A stretch of DNA of 64,000 nt from Alphaproteobacteria bacterium (GTDB lineage Bacteria; Pseudomonadota; Alphaproteobacteria; Sphingomonadales; JAKSBY01). A program made the translations under genes and the position numbers. Of this stretch, positions 1 through 10,018 are shown piece after piece. The notes beneath the pieces were generated by a model that saw only the letters and a list, made by a program, of their open reading frames with translations, made no database searches and had not been told where the DNA came from. The stretch lies in NCBI GenBank assembly GCA_021774625.1, contig JAJFIV010000007.1, forward strand, positions 1 to 64,000, given 5' to 3'. Numbering within the stretch: position 1 is the stretch's first letter; every line of letters starts with the position of its first letter.

Positions 1-69
1 ATGTGTAAACTCCGGAAAAGAGAAAGTTCGCCTTCGGCTCTGACTTTCTCTTTTCCGGAGTTTACACAT
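1..69. repeat. Perfect 27-bp inverted repeat (large hairpin)
   Basis: Bases 1-27 are the exact reverse complement of 43-69, with a 15-base loop between. A 27-bp perfect stem is longer than a usual terminator and has no T-tract, so it may be the end of a mobile or palindromic element that continues left of the window. A short reading frame begins at base 1 but looks like an artefact of the palindrome. Confidence 0.8.
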
Positions 70-135
70 CATCCTTCTTTCAAGCCTGCTGAAGCTGTCC
101 GTCTGAAGACGGAGGATCTGACCCTATGCGAGGAT

Positions 136-404
136 ATTAGAGTCTTTTCTGATCAGGTTGACCCATTTGACCGGGATGATTTTGCTCTGTGGCAAGGCGA
201 CTTCCGCCGGTCGATGCGGCGCATCGACCAAGGAAGGCAACGCGGGCCACAGAACAAAAGCACCCGGCCTTCGGTGACCGGAGGTGGCTGACCGGCTGCG
301 TTGCGGCCTTTGCCTGATGCGCCGCATCGCACTGCAGGCCGCGCCTGTCCGGACGCCACCTCAAGTCATCAAATTGCGTCAACCTGATCAGAAAAGACTC
401 TAAT
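136..404. mobile_element. MITE-like element with 27-bp terminal inverted repeats
   Basis: Bases 136-162 and 378-404 are perfect 27-bp inverted repeats (outer part ATTAGAGTCTTTTCTGAT). The interior is an imperfect extended palindrome: GATGCGGCGCATC-type cores occur in both halves. The element is 269 bp and encodes nothing recognisable. TA lies just inside each end, which would fit a TA target duplication. The right end overlaps the stop codon of the MscS gene at 400-402. A 15-base copy of the terminal sequence recurs at 12552-12566. The transposase family that moves it is not visible here. Confidence 0.7.
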
Positions 405-1776
405 CCCCAGACTTCTTGCCAAAGGGTTCGGGCGGCGAAGCCGCTGGTTCACTTTTTTCGGCTTTCGTTGCCGGTGGCTTCTGCTTTTCATCGCCCTCAT
501 CGTCGCCATTGGCAAAATGCACCACCCGCTGCGGAAAGGGGAATTCTACGCCGGCTTCATGGAATTTATCCCAGATGCCGAGCAGGACATCACTGGCCAC
601 ATTGGAGACGCCATTTTGCGGATCATTGATCCACATACGCAATTCAAGATCAACGCCGTTATCGCCAAAGCCTTTCAGCAATGTCCGCGGCTCGGGGCTT
701 GAAATAACCCTGGGATGATCGACCGCCACCTCATTCATTAGATCCATCGCCTTTCTGAGGTCTGAATTATAGGAGACATTAATCGGGATGCGCCGCCGGA
801 CTTCGGTCGAGGAATGGGACCAGTTGATCACCGGCTGGGTGATAATGTCCTCATTGGGGATCAGGAATTCCGTGCCGTCGCGGGTGATGATGGAGGTATA
901 ACGGGCGGCCAGCTTGTTGATTTCGCCATAGGTATTCTGGGTTTCGATCACATCGCCGGGTTTGATCGAACGATCCAGCAGCAGAATCACCCCCGAAATA
1001 AAGTTCGCCACGACCTTCTGCAGGCCGAAACCGATACCAACACCCAGCGCACCGCCAAAGACCGCAAGCGCCGTCAGATCAAACCCCATACTGGTCACCG
1101 CCATAGTGAGCGCAATGGAGATCAGGACAATCTTAACAATCTTGGCGATCAAAACGCGGGCCGAGGGTGTGATCACATAGAAGGTTTTGAGCCGGTCTTC
1201 CACTAGCCTCGAAACAACCAGGGCGATCCATATAAGAAGCATGAGCGTGAGAAGTCCGCTGATAATACCGAACAGGGAAATTCTCAATTTACCGACCGAA
1301 AATGCCGCAGCTTGGAGAACGTTTATCAGGGGATCGAGCACTCCGACAATATTCAGCGCCGCGATGGACCAGGCAATGACCGCCACCAGACGGGCAATAG
1401 ACTGGTTGGTGATGAAATTGGTGGCCAGCCGGATCACAATCCAGGCAGACAGCAGACTGAGCGCAATATCCAGCAGATAGACCGGCTGTTCCAGTTGAAC
1501 CAGCGCAATACGGCCGATCAACAGCAGCAGAACAAACAATATGGGCCGGTAAAGGGGAGCCACAAAATCCGAGTATTTGCGGTAAATCTTGATATTCTCG
1601 CAGGCCTTGTCCAGCCCCCGCTTGACCCAGCGGGCCACGATGTGGCCGATCAGAAGCGCCGCCAGAATGATCGCAATCTGGGTCAGGCTGGCCGGTGACC
1701 ACACCGCTTCCTCAGACCAGGCGAGCGCCTGTTCCCAATATTCCAGCAGCTTTTCCTTGGAAAAAAATTCGTTCAT
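400..1776 (-). CDS. MscS-family mechanosensitive ion channel
   Basis: The 458-residue membrane protein probably opens under membrane tension to release solutes during hypo-osmotic shock. The N-terminal half holds several hydrophobic helices. The MscS core follows at about residues 225-300, with a glycine- and alanine-rich pore helix (GGALGVGIGFGLQ) and the beta-domain motif RSIKPGDVIE. A C-terminal alpha/beta domain ends in a charged tail. Extra helices before the pore make it larger than E. coli MscS. The stop codon lies inside the right arm of the MITE-like element, so the original C-terminus may have been changed. It lies 9 bases downstream of tadA on the same strand. Confidence 0.9.
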   Translation of the reverse strand: MNEFFSKEKLLEYWEQALAWSEEAVWSPASLTQIAIILAALLIGHIVARWVKRGLDKACENIKIYRKYSDFVAPLYRPILFVLLLLIGRIALVQLEQPVYLLDIALSLLSAWIVIRLATNFITNQSIARLVAVIAWSIAALNIVGVLDPLINVLQAAAFSVGKLRISLFGIISGLLTLMLLIWIALVVSRLVEDRLKTFYVITPSARVLIAKIVKIVLISIALTMAVTSMGFDLTALAVFGGALGVGIGFGLQKVVANFISGVILLLDRSIKPGDVIETQNTYGEINKLAARYTSIITRDGTEFLIPNEDIITQPVINWSHSSTEVRRRIPINVSYNSDLRKAMDLMNEVAVDHPRVISSPEPRTLLKGFGDNGVDLELRMWINDPQNGVSNVASDVLLGIWDKFHEAGVEFPFPQRVVHFANGDDEGDEKQKPPATKAEKSEPAASPPEPFGKKSGD

Positions 1777-1785
1777 AATATGAGT

Positions 1786-2238
1786 CTAACGCCGCTCCGC
1801 AAAAAAATCCCGCAATAACTGCGTGGATTGTTCCTCCCCAAGACCCCCGTAAACATCCGGCCTGTGGTGACAGGTGGGCTGGGCATAAATGCGCGGGCCA
1901 TGATCCACGCCGCCGCCCTTGGGGTCGGGGGCAGCATAATAGACCCTGCGGATGCGCGCAAATGAAATGGCCTGCGCGCACATCGGGCAGGGTTCAAGCG
2001 TCACATAAAGATCACAGTCGCTCAGGCGCTCATTCCCGGTCTTTTCGCAGGCAGCGCGGATTGCAAGCAACTCCGCATGGGCGGTCGGGTCCTTTAATTC
2101 CAGAACCCGGTTGCCGGCTGCCGCCAGCATTTCCCCGCCGGCGATAATGACACAACCGATGGGAACTTCCCCCCGTTCGGCGGCGCGGCGGGCCCCGCAA
2201 AACGCCTTTTCCATCCATTTTGACTGTAAAACCGGCAT
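1786..2238 (-). CDS. tadA: tRNA-specific adenosine deaminase TadA
   Basis: The 150-residue zinc deaminase converts adenosine 34 to inosine in tRNA-Arg(ACG), which lets one tRNA read several CGN codons. The catalytic signature is clear: H54-A-E56 (zinc ligand and proton shuttle) and P83-C84-P-M-C87 (the two cysteine ligands). The length matches bacterial TadA. It is divergent from the pseudouridine synthase gene at 2321, leaving 82 bases for both promoters, and precedes the MscS gene on the same strand. A nucleoside or guanine deaminase of the same fold is less likely given the TadA-like C-terminus. Confidence 0.92.
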   Translation of the reverse strand: MPVLQSKWMEKAFCGARRAAERGEVPIGCVIIAGGEMLAAAGNRVLELKDPTAHAELLAIRAACEKTGNERLSDCDLYVTLEPCPMCAQAISFARIRRVYYAAPDPKGGGVDHGPRIYAQPTCHHRPDVYGGLGEEQSTQLLRDFFAERR

Positions 2239-2320
2239 GGCCTGACCTTGGGCAAGGAAATTCGCGCGGTCAAGGGGAATGCGGATTGCTATAGGGCCGC
2301 GCGGGACTTAAAGTGCGGCC

Positions 2321-3145
2321 ATGACAGACCGGCCAGATAAGCCCAAGGGGGAGCGCATTGCCAAAATTCTGGCGCGGGCCGGTGTCGCGTCCCGCCGGGA
2401 AGTGGAGCGCATGATTGCCGATGGCCGCATTGCCCTGAACGGCAAAATCCTTGAAACCCCGGCTACATTGGTGAGGAATGCCAAAGGCATCACCGTCGAT
2501 GGCAATCCGGTGCAAAAGACCGAAGCGGCGCGGCTCTGGCGCTATTATAAGCCCAAAGGCCTGGTCACCACGCACCGCGACCCGCGGGGGCGGCCAACGG
2601 TTTTCGAAAAGCTGCCGCAAAATATGCCACGGGTGGTTTCCGTAGGCCGGCTGGATATCAATTCCGAGGGGCTTTTGTTGCTGACCAACGATGGCGGGCT
2701 GGCCCGGTATCTGGAACTTCCCGCCAATGGCTGGGACCGCACCTACCGCGCCCGCGCCTATGGCAGGGCAACAACGGAGACGCTCGCGCCGCTGGCAGGG
2801 GGCGTGGAAATCGAGGGCGTGCGCTACGGTCCGGTGCAGGCCGCCATCGATACAAACCAGGCCGGCAATCTCTGGCTGACGGTCACCATCCAGGAAGGGA
2901 AAAACCGCGAAGTCCGCAAAGTGCTGGAACATGTGGGGTTGACGGTCAACCGCCTGATCCGCATCGGCTATGGTCCTTTCAAGCTGGGCGAACTGAACCC
3001 GGAACAATTGATGGAAATGAAAAGCCTGCATCAGTTTTTGCCGGGCTATTTCAAGCAGCCGGCCGCTGCGGAAAAGCGAAAGCCGGCCGGGCATAAAGGT
3101 CCCAACCGGAATAAACATAATGCGCATCATCGGCGGAAAATATAA
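2321..3145 (+). CDS. rluB: Pseudouridine synthase, RluB/RsuA family
   Basis: This 274-residue enzyme isomerises a uridine in rRNA, most likely 23S rRNA at the RluB site. An N-terminal S4 RNA-binding domain (about residues 10-60) is followed by the catalytic domain with VGRLDINSEG, whose aspartate is the nucleophile, and GKNREVRK near residue 190. The last 35 residues are a basic, histidine-rich tail. Its end overlaps the start of rsmD by 26 bases, so the two rRNA-modifying enzymes are probably co-translated. The choice between RluB, RluE and RsuA rests on general resemblance only. Confidence 0.88.
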   Translation: MTDRPDKPKGERIAKILARAGVASRREVERMIADGRIALNGKILETPATLVRNAKGITVDGNPVQKTEAARLWRYYKPKGLVTTHRDPRGRPTVFEKLPQNMPRVVSVGRLDINSEGLLLLTNDGGLARYLELPANGWDRTYRARAYGRATTETLAPLAGGVEIEGVRYGPVQAAIDTNQAGNLWLTVTIQEGKNREVRKVLEHVGLTVNRLIRIGYGPFKLGELNPEQLMEMKSLHQFLPGYFKQPAAAEKRKPAGHKGPNRNKHNAHHRRKI

Positions 3146-3674
3146 AGGCAAACGGCTTTTTACGCCGGCTAGCGCCGATATCCGCCCGACCGGCGACCGG
3201 CTGCGGGAACGGCTGTTCAATATCATCGAACATGGGGACGGCCCGCCCTTAAGGGGCGCAAACATCGCCGATATTTTTGCCGGCACCGGCGCCATTGGCC
3301 TGGAAGCCCTGTCCCGTGGCGCGCAGTATGTCACCTTTGTCGAACAAAATGCCGCTGCCTGCCGGTTGATTGAACGGAATATCGAAAACCTGAAGGCGGG
3401 AGATTACTGCCGGATTTTAAGGCGGGATGCCACGCATATCCCAGAGGCGCCCGCAGCTTACGATTATATCTTTTTAGACCCGCCTTACGGAAATGGATTG
3501 ATTGCGCCTGTGCTCTCCGCCCTCCAATCCCGGCAATGGCGCCATGACCAGACCCTGGTTATTGTTGAAAGCGACAAGGCTGAAATGGCCGCCATACCCG
3601 ACGGCTGGACTATCATCGACCAGCGCGCGCAAGGCAAAACTCTTCTGAGCATGCTAAAATGCACTTTTAAGTAG
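3120..3674 (+). CDS. rsmD: 16S rRNA (guanine(966)-N2)-methyltransferase RsmD
   Basis: This 184-residue SAM-dependent methyltransferase modifies G966 of 16S rRNA. Visible motifs are RIIGGKYKG at the N-terminus, the SAM-binding DIFAGTGAIG at 51-60 and the catalytic DPPY at 120-123. The length is normal for the family. It starts inside the 3' end of the pseudouridine synthase gene and is followed by an AT-rich, gene-free stretch of about 100 bases without a convincing terminator. Confidence 0.93.
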   Translation: MRIIGGKYKGKRLFTPASADIRPTGDRLRERLFNIIEHGDGPPLRGANIADIFAGTGAIGLEALSRGAQYVTFVEQNAAACRLIERNIENLKAGDYCRILRRDATHIPEAPAAYDYIFLDPPYGNGLIAPVLSALQSRQWRHDQTLVIVESDKAEMAAIPDGWTIIDQRAQGKTLLSMLKCTFK

Positions 3675-3778
3675 AATTATTTATATAATAATCTTTTTAA
3701 TTGTATATTTATAAATATCTAATTAAGTTAGTGAGATTAGACAATACACGTTATAGATGCTAATTAAGGGAATGCAAC

Positions 3779-3991
3779 ATGGAACCGAATCAGGTGGAAG
3801 CGCCAACCGCTATCCGGCATTGTCTGTCCTATCTTCTGGCAGACGCCAAGGATGCCGGCCTGCATCTTGTGGCACTTCATATCAAACTTGCCATTATGGA
3901 ACTGGACGATGAAATCGGGACAGATGACACCGGTTTTGATGACGGACCGGCAATCGAACAACCGCTCCCGGAACTCATGCTGGCGGAATAA
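3779..3991 (+). CDS. Small acidic hypothetical protein
   Basis: A 70-residue acidic protein with no family I recognise. It has a helical N-terminal half (IRHCLSYLLADAKDAGLHLV) and an acidic C-terminal half (ELDDEIGTDD). There is no signal peptide or membrane segment. It is preceded by an AT-rich leader (3675-3778), and GGGA lies 8 bases before the ATG. It converges on mutL, with 9 bases between the stop codons. A role in signalling or as a small adaptor is possible but unsupported. Confidence 0.6.
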   Translation: MEPNQVEAPTAIRHCLSYLLADAKDAGLHLVALHIKLAIMELDDEIGTDDTGFDDGPAIEQPLPELMLAE

Positions 3992-4000
3992 CCAGATATA

Positions 4001-5818
4001 TTACCGCCGGCCGAACAGGCGCTCAATATCGGCCAGCTTCAGTTCCACATAGGTGGGACGGCCGTGATTGCACTGCCCGGAATGGGGGGTTGCCTCCATT
4101 TCCCGTAAAAGGGCATTCATCTCCTCGGCCGTTAGCCGTCGTCCGGCGCGCACACTGCCATGGCAGGCCATGGTGGAAGACACTTCCTCCAACCTCTCTT
4201 TCAGGCTGAGCGCCTGATCAAATGTTCCGATTTCGTCGGCAAGATCCCGCACCAGCGCCTTCACATCCATCGATTTCAGCAGCCCTGGCACTTCGCGCAC
4301 AATGACAGCATCCGCGCCAAACGCTTCGATGACAAGACCGAACTGTTCCAGTTCAGCCGACCGGGAAAGCAGAGACGCGGCCGCATCCGCTTCCAGTTCG
4401 ACCACTTCGGGCAGCAACAGAAGCTGGCGCTTGACACCGCCTTCCTCCATCGCCTGCTTCATCCGTTCATAAACCAGCCGTTCGTGCGCCGCATGCTGAT
4501 CGACAATCACGATGCCATCCCGGGTCTGGGAAACGATATAGGTGGCATGCACCTGTCCGCGGGCGACGCCAAGCGGATAATTCTCGGATGAAACATCCTC
4601 CGGCTTGCCAGCCCCAAGCCGGGCCGAAGGCCGGGAAAGCGGGCCGCTTTGGTCAAGTTCCGCCTGAAAATGCGCGCGGCCTGGATCGGACATGGCCTGC
4701 CGGTATCCCTGGGGAAGCGTTGGATAGGAGCGTTGACCATAGGGCAGGCCGGGATACGGGGCCGTTCCCGGTCTTATGGCGCCAAGGGCGGCATTTGCAA
4801 CGGTGGTCGAGGCCCGGTGACCGGCTTCCGCAAGTCCATGCTTCAGCGCACTGACGATCAGCCCCCGAACCAGACCGGCATCCTGGAAACGCACTTCCGC
4901 CTTGGCCGGATGCACATTGACATCGACAAATTCCGCCGGGACCTCAAGAAACAGGACAAGAACCGGATGGCGGTTCCGCGCCAGAAAATCCATATAGGCG
5001 CCACGAACGGCCCCCGTCAGCAGCCGGTCCCTAACCGGACGGCCATTGACAAACAGATACTGATGCTGGGCAAGCCCGCGATTGAAGGTGGGAAGCCCGG
5101 CAAGACCGGTCAGGCGCAAGCCCTGCCGGTCCGCATTGATATCAAGGGCATTCTCGACAAAGTCCTGGCCCAGAATAATGGCCGCCCGCCGGCGCCGGGA
5201 CCGGGACAGGTCTTCGCCGGATTTTGCCGCCTGAAACAGGGTTCTGTCACCTTCCCGCAAAGAAAAGCCGATACCGGGGTGTGCCAGTGCCAGCCGGCGC
5301 AGGCTGTCCAGGATATGGCTGCGTTCCGTCCGCTCGCTTTTAAGGAATTTCAGCCGGGCCGGGGTGGCAAAAAACAAATCCCGCACCTCAACCCGTGTTC
5401 CCCTGGTGAGGGACGCCGGGGCAATCGGCAGCTTCTTGCCGGCCTCAATCGAAAGCGCCCAGGCGTCAGGCGCGCCGTCGCTGCGGCTGATCAGGCGAAA
5501 GCGGCTGACCGACGCAATGGACGGCAGCGCCTCGCCGCGGAAACCCATGGTGCGGATATCGGCCAGATCATCATCATTCAGTTTGGATGTGGCATGGCGC
5601 TCAACCGCCAGCGACAATTCATCCGCCGTCATGCCGCAACCGTTATCGGTGATGGTGATCCGTTTGCGCCCGCCATCCTCAATCACCACATCAATCTGGT
5701 CTGCGCCCGCATCGATGGCGTTTTCCACCAGTTCCTTGACGGCGCTGGCCGGACGCTCAACGACCTCACCGGCGGCGATGCGGTTGACGATCTGTTCCGG
5801 CAAAAGACGGATGGTCAC
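4001..5818 (-). CDS. mutL: DNA mismatch repair protein MutL
   Basis: This 605-residue protein links mismatch recognition by MutS to strand removal. The N-terminal GHKL ATPase shows [13 protein letters not shown] and GFRGEALPS. The C-terminal dimerisation domain carries [12 protein letters not shown], which fits the metal-binding endonuclease motif DQHA(X)2E(X)4E, plus ACHGSVRAG and CNHGRP. This MutL should therefore nick DNA itself, as expected for a lineage without MutH. The centre (about residues 330-400) is a low-complexity linker. It is convergent with the small gene at 3779 and lies downstream of the DUF3035 gene on the same strand. Confidence 0.97.
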   Translation of the reverse strand: MTIRLLPEQIVNRIAAGEVVERPASAVKELVENAIDAGADQIDVVIEDGGRKRITITDNGCGMTADELSLAVERHATSKLNDDDLADIRTMGFRGEALPSIASVSRFRLISRSDGAPDAWALSIEAGKKLPIAPASLTRGTRVEVRDLFFATPARLKFLKSERTERSHILDSLRRLALAHPGIGFSLREGDRTLFQAAKSGEDLSRSRRRRAAIILGQDFVENALDINADRQGLRLTGLAGLPTFNRGLAQHQYLFVNGRPVRDRLLTGAVRGAYMDFLARNRHPVLVLFLEVPAEFVDVNVHPAKAEVRFQDAGLVRGLIVSALKHGLAEAGHRASTTVANAALGAIRPGTAPYPGLPYGQRSYPTLPQGYRQAMSDPGRAHFQAELDQSGPLSRPSARLGAGKPEDVSSENYPLGVARGQVHATYIVSQTRDGIVIVDQHAAHERLVYERMKQAMEEGGVKRQLLLLPEVVELEADAAASLLSRSAELEQFGLVIEAFGADAVIVREVPGLLKSMDVKALVRDLADEIGTFDQALSLKERLEEVSSTMACHGSVRAGRRLTAEEMNALLREMEATPHSGQCNHGRPTYVELKLADIERLFGRR

Positions 5819-5908
5819 AGACAGGCCCCTAACATATTTATTGTTCGGCCAAACCTAGCAAATAGCGGTACGGACCACCAGCGATGATAAGAAAAAGGGG
5901 GCCGTTTT

Positions 5909-6373
5909 TTAACGGTTCGGAACGGGCCGCGACGCTATCCGTTCGATCTGGATGCCATCCGTCGCAAGCTCCCGCTCGCCGGTTGCCAGCACATCGCGCA
6001 GCAAAACACCCTTATCGACGACAATGGTCGCATCGTCGCCCACATTGGAGCGAACACCGGTTTCCGACGACGTCCTGGTCTGGAGAGCGGCCAGCAGGGC
6101 CCGTTCGCCCTGCGACGATGGCGGCGGGACGCTGGTGCGGCCGGGGAAGAGCGCGGCGATCGCCTGCGCCGTAGTGCCCAGTTCCTGCGGGCGCGGTTCA
6201 CCGGGCTTTGGCGGGCGGAGATTATATTCCGGCGGCATGGCGAGCGGCGCTTTTTTGACGATAATGAATTCATCGGGGCTGTTTTTACCGCCGCCAAAAA
6301 CGCCGCATCCGGCTAATATCATCAATGGAAAAGCACACAGGGCGAAGTTACGGGTGGTCTTTACTCTCAGCAT
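5909..6373 (-). CDS. DUF3035 lipoprotein (BamF-like)
   Basis: A 154-residue lipoprotein. The signal sequence ends in the lipobox LILAGC (Cys at about 23), followed by proline-rich sequence (PPEYNLRPPKPGEPRPQE) and a short helical C-terminal part. This matches DUF3035, which in alphaproteobacteria includes the BamF subunit of the outer-membrane beta-barrel assembly machine. It lies 45 bases downstream of lspA, the gene for the signal peptidase that processes lipoproteins. The family assignment is firm; the BamF role is by analogy. Confidence 0.8.
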   Translation of the reverse strand: MLRVKTTRNFALCAFPLMILAGCGVFGGGKNSPDEFIIVKKAPLAMPPEYNLRPPKPGEPRPQELGTTAQAIAALFPGRTSVPPPSSQGERALLAALQTRTSSETGVRSNVGDDATIVVDKGVLLRDVLATGERELATDGIQIERIASRPVPNR

Positions 6374-6418
6374 TCTTACTTTCCGTTCATTTTTACGACA
6401 ACGGTGCCCGCCGTTCTG

Positions 6419-6928
6419 TCAGTTTTCCGTCGCTGCCTCGCCCGCTTTTACCTTACGCTCGCGCCGCCAGTCAAGATATGCATCCAATATCAGAAACCCG
6501 ACGCCAACTGAAATCCCCATGTCGGCGACATTGAAGACATAAAAGGAATGGCCGAAGGCATAAAAATGCAGGAAATCAGCAACCGCGCCATACTCAAAAC
6601 GGTCCCAGAGATTTCCGAAGGCGCCGGCAATAATCAGCCCGAGCGCTACCGCGACCAGACGATTGGCGCCTCTGAACAGCCAGATCAGAAGGCCAATGGC
6701 AATCAGGCTTGTCAGCGCGATGAGAACATAGCGGCCCGTCTCACTGCCTGCCGGGAAAAGGCCAAAGCTGATGCCCCGGTTCCAGACCATACTCAGATTA
6801 AAGAACGGCAGGATGGCATAGGTCCCCCGGCTCGGCAGATCAAAAAGATCGACAATCCAGTATTTGGAAAGACGGTCTGCGAGAAAGACACAAGCAGCGA
6901 TCAGCAGGCCAAGGGTCGGGTTTTTCAT
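6419..6928 (-). CDS. lspA: Lipoprotein signal peptidase (signal peptidase II)
   Basis: This 169-residue inner-membrane aspartic protease removes signal peptides from lipidated prolipoproteins. Four hydrophobic segments are visible. The catalytic aspartates lie in [14 protein letters not shown] and FNVADMGI. I chose the ATG at 6928, giving MKNPTLGLL: it overlaps the ileS stop codon in ATGA, so translation is coupled. An upstream start would extend deep into ileS. The ileS-lspA pair is common in bacteria, and the DUF3035 lipoprotein downstream is a probable substrate. Confidence 0.95.
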   Translation of the reverse strand: MKNPTLGLLIAACVFLADRLSKYWIVDLFDLPSRGTYAILPFFNLSMVWNRGISFGLFPAGSETGRYVLIALTSLIAIGLLIWLFRGANRLVAVALGLIIAGAFGNLWDRFEYGAVADFLHFYAFGHSFYVFNVADMGISVGVGFLILDAYLDWRRERKVKAGEAATEN

Positions 6929-9831
6929 TCGGCGGCCTTCCGGTCCGAGTGATCCACGGCATCCGCACAACGATTGCAGATATCAGAATGGGTTGCATGA
7001 CTGCCGACTTCCGGCAGAACCATCCAGCAGCGCTGACACTTTTCGCCTTCGGCCTTTCCGACAACAACGTTGATACCGGGCATGTCGGACATGCGGGACG
7101 CCGTGGGAGGCGCTGGTTCGATTGAAAGCTTCACGCCAGATGTGATAAATATCTCGGTCGCATCAACGCCTTCGAATGCGGCGCAATCCTCTTCTCCGAG
7201 ATAGACCGTAGGCATGGCCTGCAGACTGGAGCCAATCATCTTTTCGCGGCGCTTAATCTCGAGTGCACCAGTGACGCCCCGCCGAACTTCGCGGATCTTT
7301 ACCCATTTGGTGGCGAGCGCATCGTCGCGCCAGTCCGCAGGCGCCGGTGTGATGGTTTGCAGGTGAATGCTGTCCGTTTCATCAAAGAAACGCGCCTGCC
7401 AGACTTCTTCCGCAGTAAAGGTCAAAATGGGGGCGAACCAGCGGGTCAGATAATGGAATAGATGATCGAGCACTGTCCGTGCCGCCCGGCGGCGGGTTGA
7501 GCCGCGTGGATCGCAATAGAGGCTGTCCTTGCGGATATCGAAATAAAAGGCGGAGAGATCAACAATGCAGAACTGGTAGAGTGCCTGATAAATCTCATTG
7601 AAATCAAAATCATTGCCACATTGCCGCACCAGCGCATCCATCCGGTGGATATGGTGCAGCATCAGGCGTTCCAGTTCCGGCATCTCGGTGATGTCCAGCC
7701 GTTCCTCATCCTGAAACCCGGCGAGATTGCCTAGCAGGAAGCGGAGCGTGTTGCGGATTTTCCGGTAGGCATCGATCTGGCCCTTGAGGATTTCCCCACC
7801 GATCCTGACATCCTCATAATAATCTGTGGAAACCACCCACAGCCGGAGAATATCGGCGCCATTCTGCTCAATGATTTTGTGGGGCGAGACCACATTGCCG
7901 ATGGATTTGGACATTTTCCGGCCGTCCCCGTCCTGCACAAAGCCATGGGTCACAACGGCTTTATAGGGCGCCCGGCCGCGCGTGCCGCAGGCTTCCAGCA
8001 GGCTCGACTGAAACCAGCCGCGATGCTGGTCCGACCCTTCGATATAAAGATCGGCGGGCCATGAAAGATCATCCCGGTTTTCCAGAACAAAGCTGTGGGT
8101 CGATCCGGAATCAAACCACACATCGAGAATATCCGTGACCTGTTCATAATCTTCGGCGTTATATTGATCGCCAAGAAACTCCGCCGGGCTGTGGGTCACC
8201 CAGGCATCGGCGCCGCTCTCTTCCACTGCCGCCACAATGCGCTCATTGACCGCCTCGTCCCGCAGGATTTCCCCACTTTCCTTATGAACAAAAACGGTGA
8301 TCGGCACGCCCCAGGCCCGCTGGCGGGAAATCACCCAGTCGGGACGGTCGGCGACCATGGCCCGAATGCGGTTTTTACTCTGCGCGGGCACCCAGCGCAC
8401 CGCGTCAATAGCTTTCAGCGCCTTGTCCCGCAGGCCCGTGCCCGACATGGTGATGAACCACTGAGCCGTGTTGCGGAAAATCAGCGGCGCCTTCGACCGC
8501 CAGGAATGGGGATAGCTGTGCTCCAGCTTGCCCTTGCTGAGCAGACAGCCGGCCTCGCGCAGCAGATCGCAGACCTTGTCATGAACCTTATAGACATGAT
8601 CGCCGGCCACCAGCGGCACATGGTCGAAATAGCGGCCGTCCGGCCCCACCGTATGCGGCACTTCAATGGCGAATTTCATGCCGACCTCGTAATCTTCCTG
8701 ACCATGGCCGGGGGCGGTGTGCACAAAGCCCGTGCCCTGCTCCACCGTCACATGATCGCCGGGGATCAGCGGCACTTCGAAATCATAGCCCTGCCCACGC
8801 CAGGGATGGGCGCAGACGGTGTGTTCAAAATCTCTCCCTTTGAACTTATCAAGTTCCTTAGGATGGAAACTAATATTCCAATCTAATTCCTCAGAAGCCG
8901 CCTTACTAAGACGAGCTAGAAATTCCGATTTCAATTTAGTAGCAACAATTATTTTCTTATTGGCCACATGTCGAACGATAGAGGACTTTGTGTCATCTAG
9001 TGGTGCAACAGCAGGTTTATTATCGATAACCATATTAGGTTGACCAAAGTCCAACACAAGATAATCGATATCTTCGCCGTAGGAGATGGCGCGGTTGCCG
9101 GGGATGGTCCAGGGGGTTGTCGTCCAGATCGCGACCGACGCCTCTTTCAGCTGCGGCTGATCCGTTTCGATCACCGGGAAGGCGACATCGATCATGGTCG
9201 ATGTAACATCCTTGTATTCCACTTCGGCTTCGGCCAGCGCGGTTTTTTCCACCGGCGACCACATGACCGGCTTGGATCCGAGGTAAAGGCTGCCATCCAT
9301 GGCGAATTTCAGAAGCTCGCGGACAATCTGCGCCTCGGCGTCAAAGGCCATGGTGGTGTATGGATTATCCCAGTCGCCGGTGATGCCGAGCCGCTTGAAC
9401 TGCTCTTTCTGAACCTCAATCCATTTGGCGGCAAAGTCCCGGCATTCCTGCCGGAATTCCTTTTGCGGCACTTCGTCCTTGGATTTTCCGGCCTTGCGGT
9501 ATTTTTCCTCTATCTTCCATTCAATAGGCAGGCCATGGCAGTCCCAGCCCGGTACGTAGGGCGCATCCCGGCCCATCATCTGTTGCGAGCGGACAATCAC
9601 ATCCTTGAGGATTTTATTCATCGCATGGCCGATATGAATATCGCCATTGGCATAAGGCGGGCCGTCATGCAGGATGAATTTTTCCTTGCCCGTGCCGGCT
9701 TCGCGCAGCCGGGCATAGAGATCCATTTTTTCCCAGTGTTTCAGAACATCGGGCTCGCGCACGGGCAAATTGCCGCGCATGGGAAAATCGGTTTGGGGCA
9801 GAAAGAGAGTGGAACGGTAATCGGTCGTCAT
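6925..9831 (-). CDS. ileS: Isoleucyl-tRNA synthetase
   Basis: This class I synthetase of 968 residues charges tRNA-Ile. It has HIGH at 66-69, a CP1 editing domain in the middle, KMSKS at about 638, an anticodon-binding domain, and a C-terminal zinc finger with CQRCW and CNRC. I start at the ATG at 9831 (MTTDYRS), with AAGGA 10 bases upstream; a TTG at 9852 is the alternative. DNA for residues about 256-336 (8822-9064), in the editing domain, is strikingly AT-rich with AGA, TTA and T-ending codons, unlike its flanks. The frame stays open there. This suggests recombination from a low-GC donor. Confidence 0.97.
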   Translation of the reverse strand: MTTDYRSTLFLPQTDFPMRGNLPVREPDVLKHWEKMDLYARLREAGTGKEKFILHDGPPYANGDIHIGHAMNKILKDVIVRSQQMMGRDAPYVPGWDCHGLPIEWKIEEKYRKAGKSKDEVPQKEFRQECRDFAAKWIEVQKEQFKRLGITGDWDNPYTTMAFDAEAQIVRELLKFAMDGSLYLGSKPVMWSPVEKTALAEAEVEYKDVTSTMIDVAFPVIETDQPQLKEASVAIWTTTPWTIPGNRAISYGEDIDYLVLDFGQPNMVIDNKPAVAPLDDTKSSIVRHVANKKIIVATKLKSEFLARLSKAASEELDWNISFHPKELDKFKGRDFEHTVCAHPWRGQGYDFEVPLIPGDHVTVEQGTGFVHTAPGHGQEDYEVGMKFAIEVPHTVGPDGRYFDHVPLVAGDHVYKVHDKVCDLLREAGCLLSKGKLEHSYPHSWRSKAPLIFRNTAQWFITMSGTGLRDKALKAIDAVRWVPAQSKNRIRAMVADRPDWVISRQRAWGVPITVFVHKESGEILRDEAVNERIVAAVEESGADAWVTHSPAEFLGDQYNAEDYEQVTDILDVWFDSGSTHSFVLENRDDLSWPADLYIEGSDQHRGWFQSSLLEACGTRGRAPYKAVVTHGFVQDGDGRKMSKSIGNVVSPHKIIEQNGADILRLWVVSTDYYEDVRIGGEILKGQIDAYRKIRNTLRFLLGNLAGFQDEERLDITEMPELERLMLHHIHRMDALVRQCGNDFDFNEIYQALYQFCIVDLSAFYFDIRKDSLYCDPRGSTRRRAARTVLDHLFHYLTRWFAPILTFTAEEVWQARFFDETDSIHLQTITPAPADWRDDALATKWVKIREVRRGVTGALEIKRREKMIGSSLQAMPTVYLGEEDCAAFEGVDATEIFITSGVKLSIEPAPPTASRMSDMPGINVVVGKAEGEKCQRCWMVLPEVGSHATHSDICNRCADAVDHSDRKAAE

Positions 9832-10018
9832 CGGAATTCTATCCTTGAGCAAAATTTATGGCGGATCGCAAAGCTTCCCGGTCCCTTCAACGAAGAGCCG
9901 GGCCCATAATTCGCGCCTGACCGCAAGACCGATGCGGCGGAACCCGTAAGCCATCCATGTTCAAGGTTTTTATCATGCCCGCCTTTTAGCAAGCCGGAAC
10001 AGGCCTGTCGAGACACAT

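Noticed and set aside
1-291. Rightward frame of 96 codons at the window start
   Set aside because: It runs through both inverted-repeat elements and has no coding features.
4649-5887. Rightward frame of 412 codons
   Set aside because: Antisense shadow of mutL, composition typical of a mirrored GC-rich gene.
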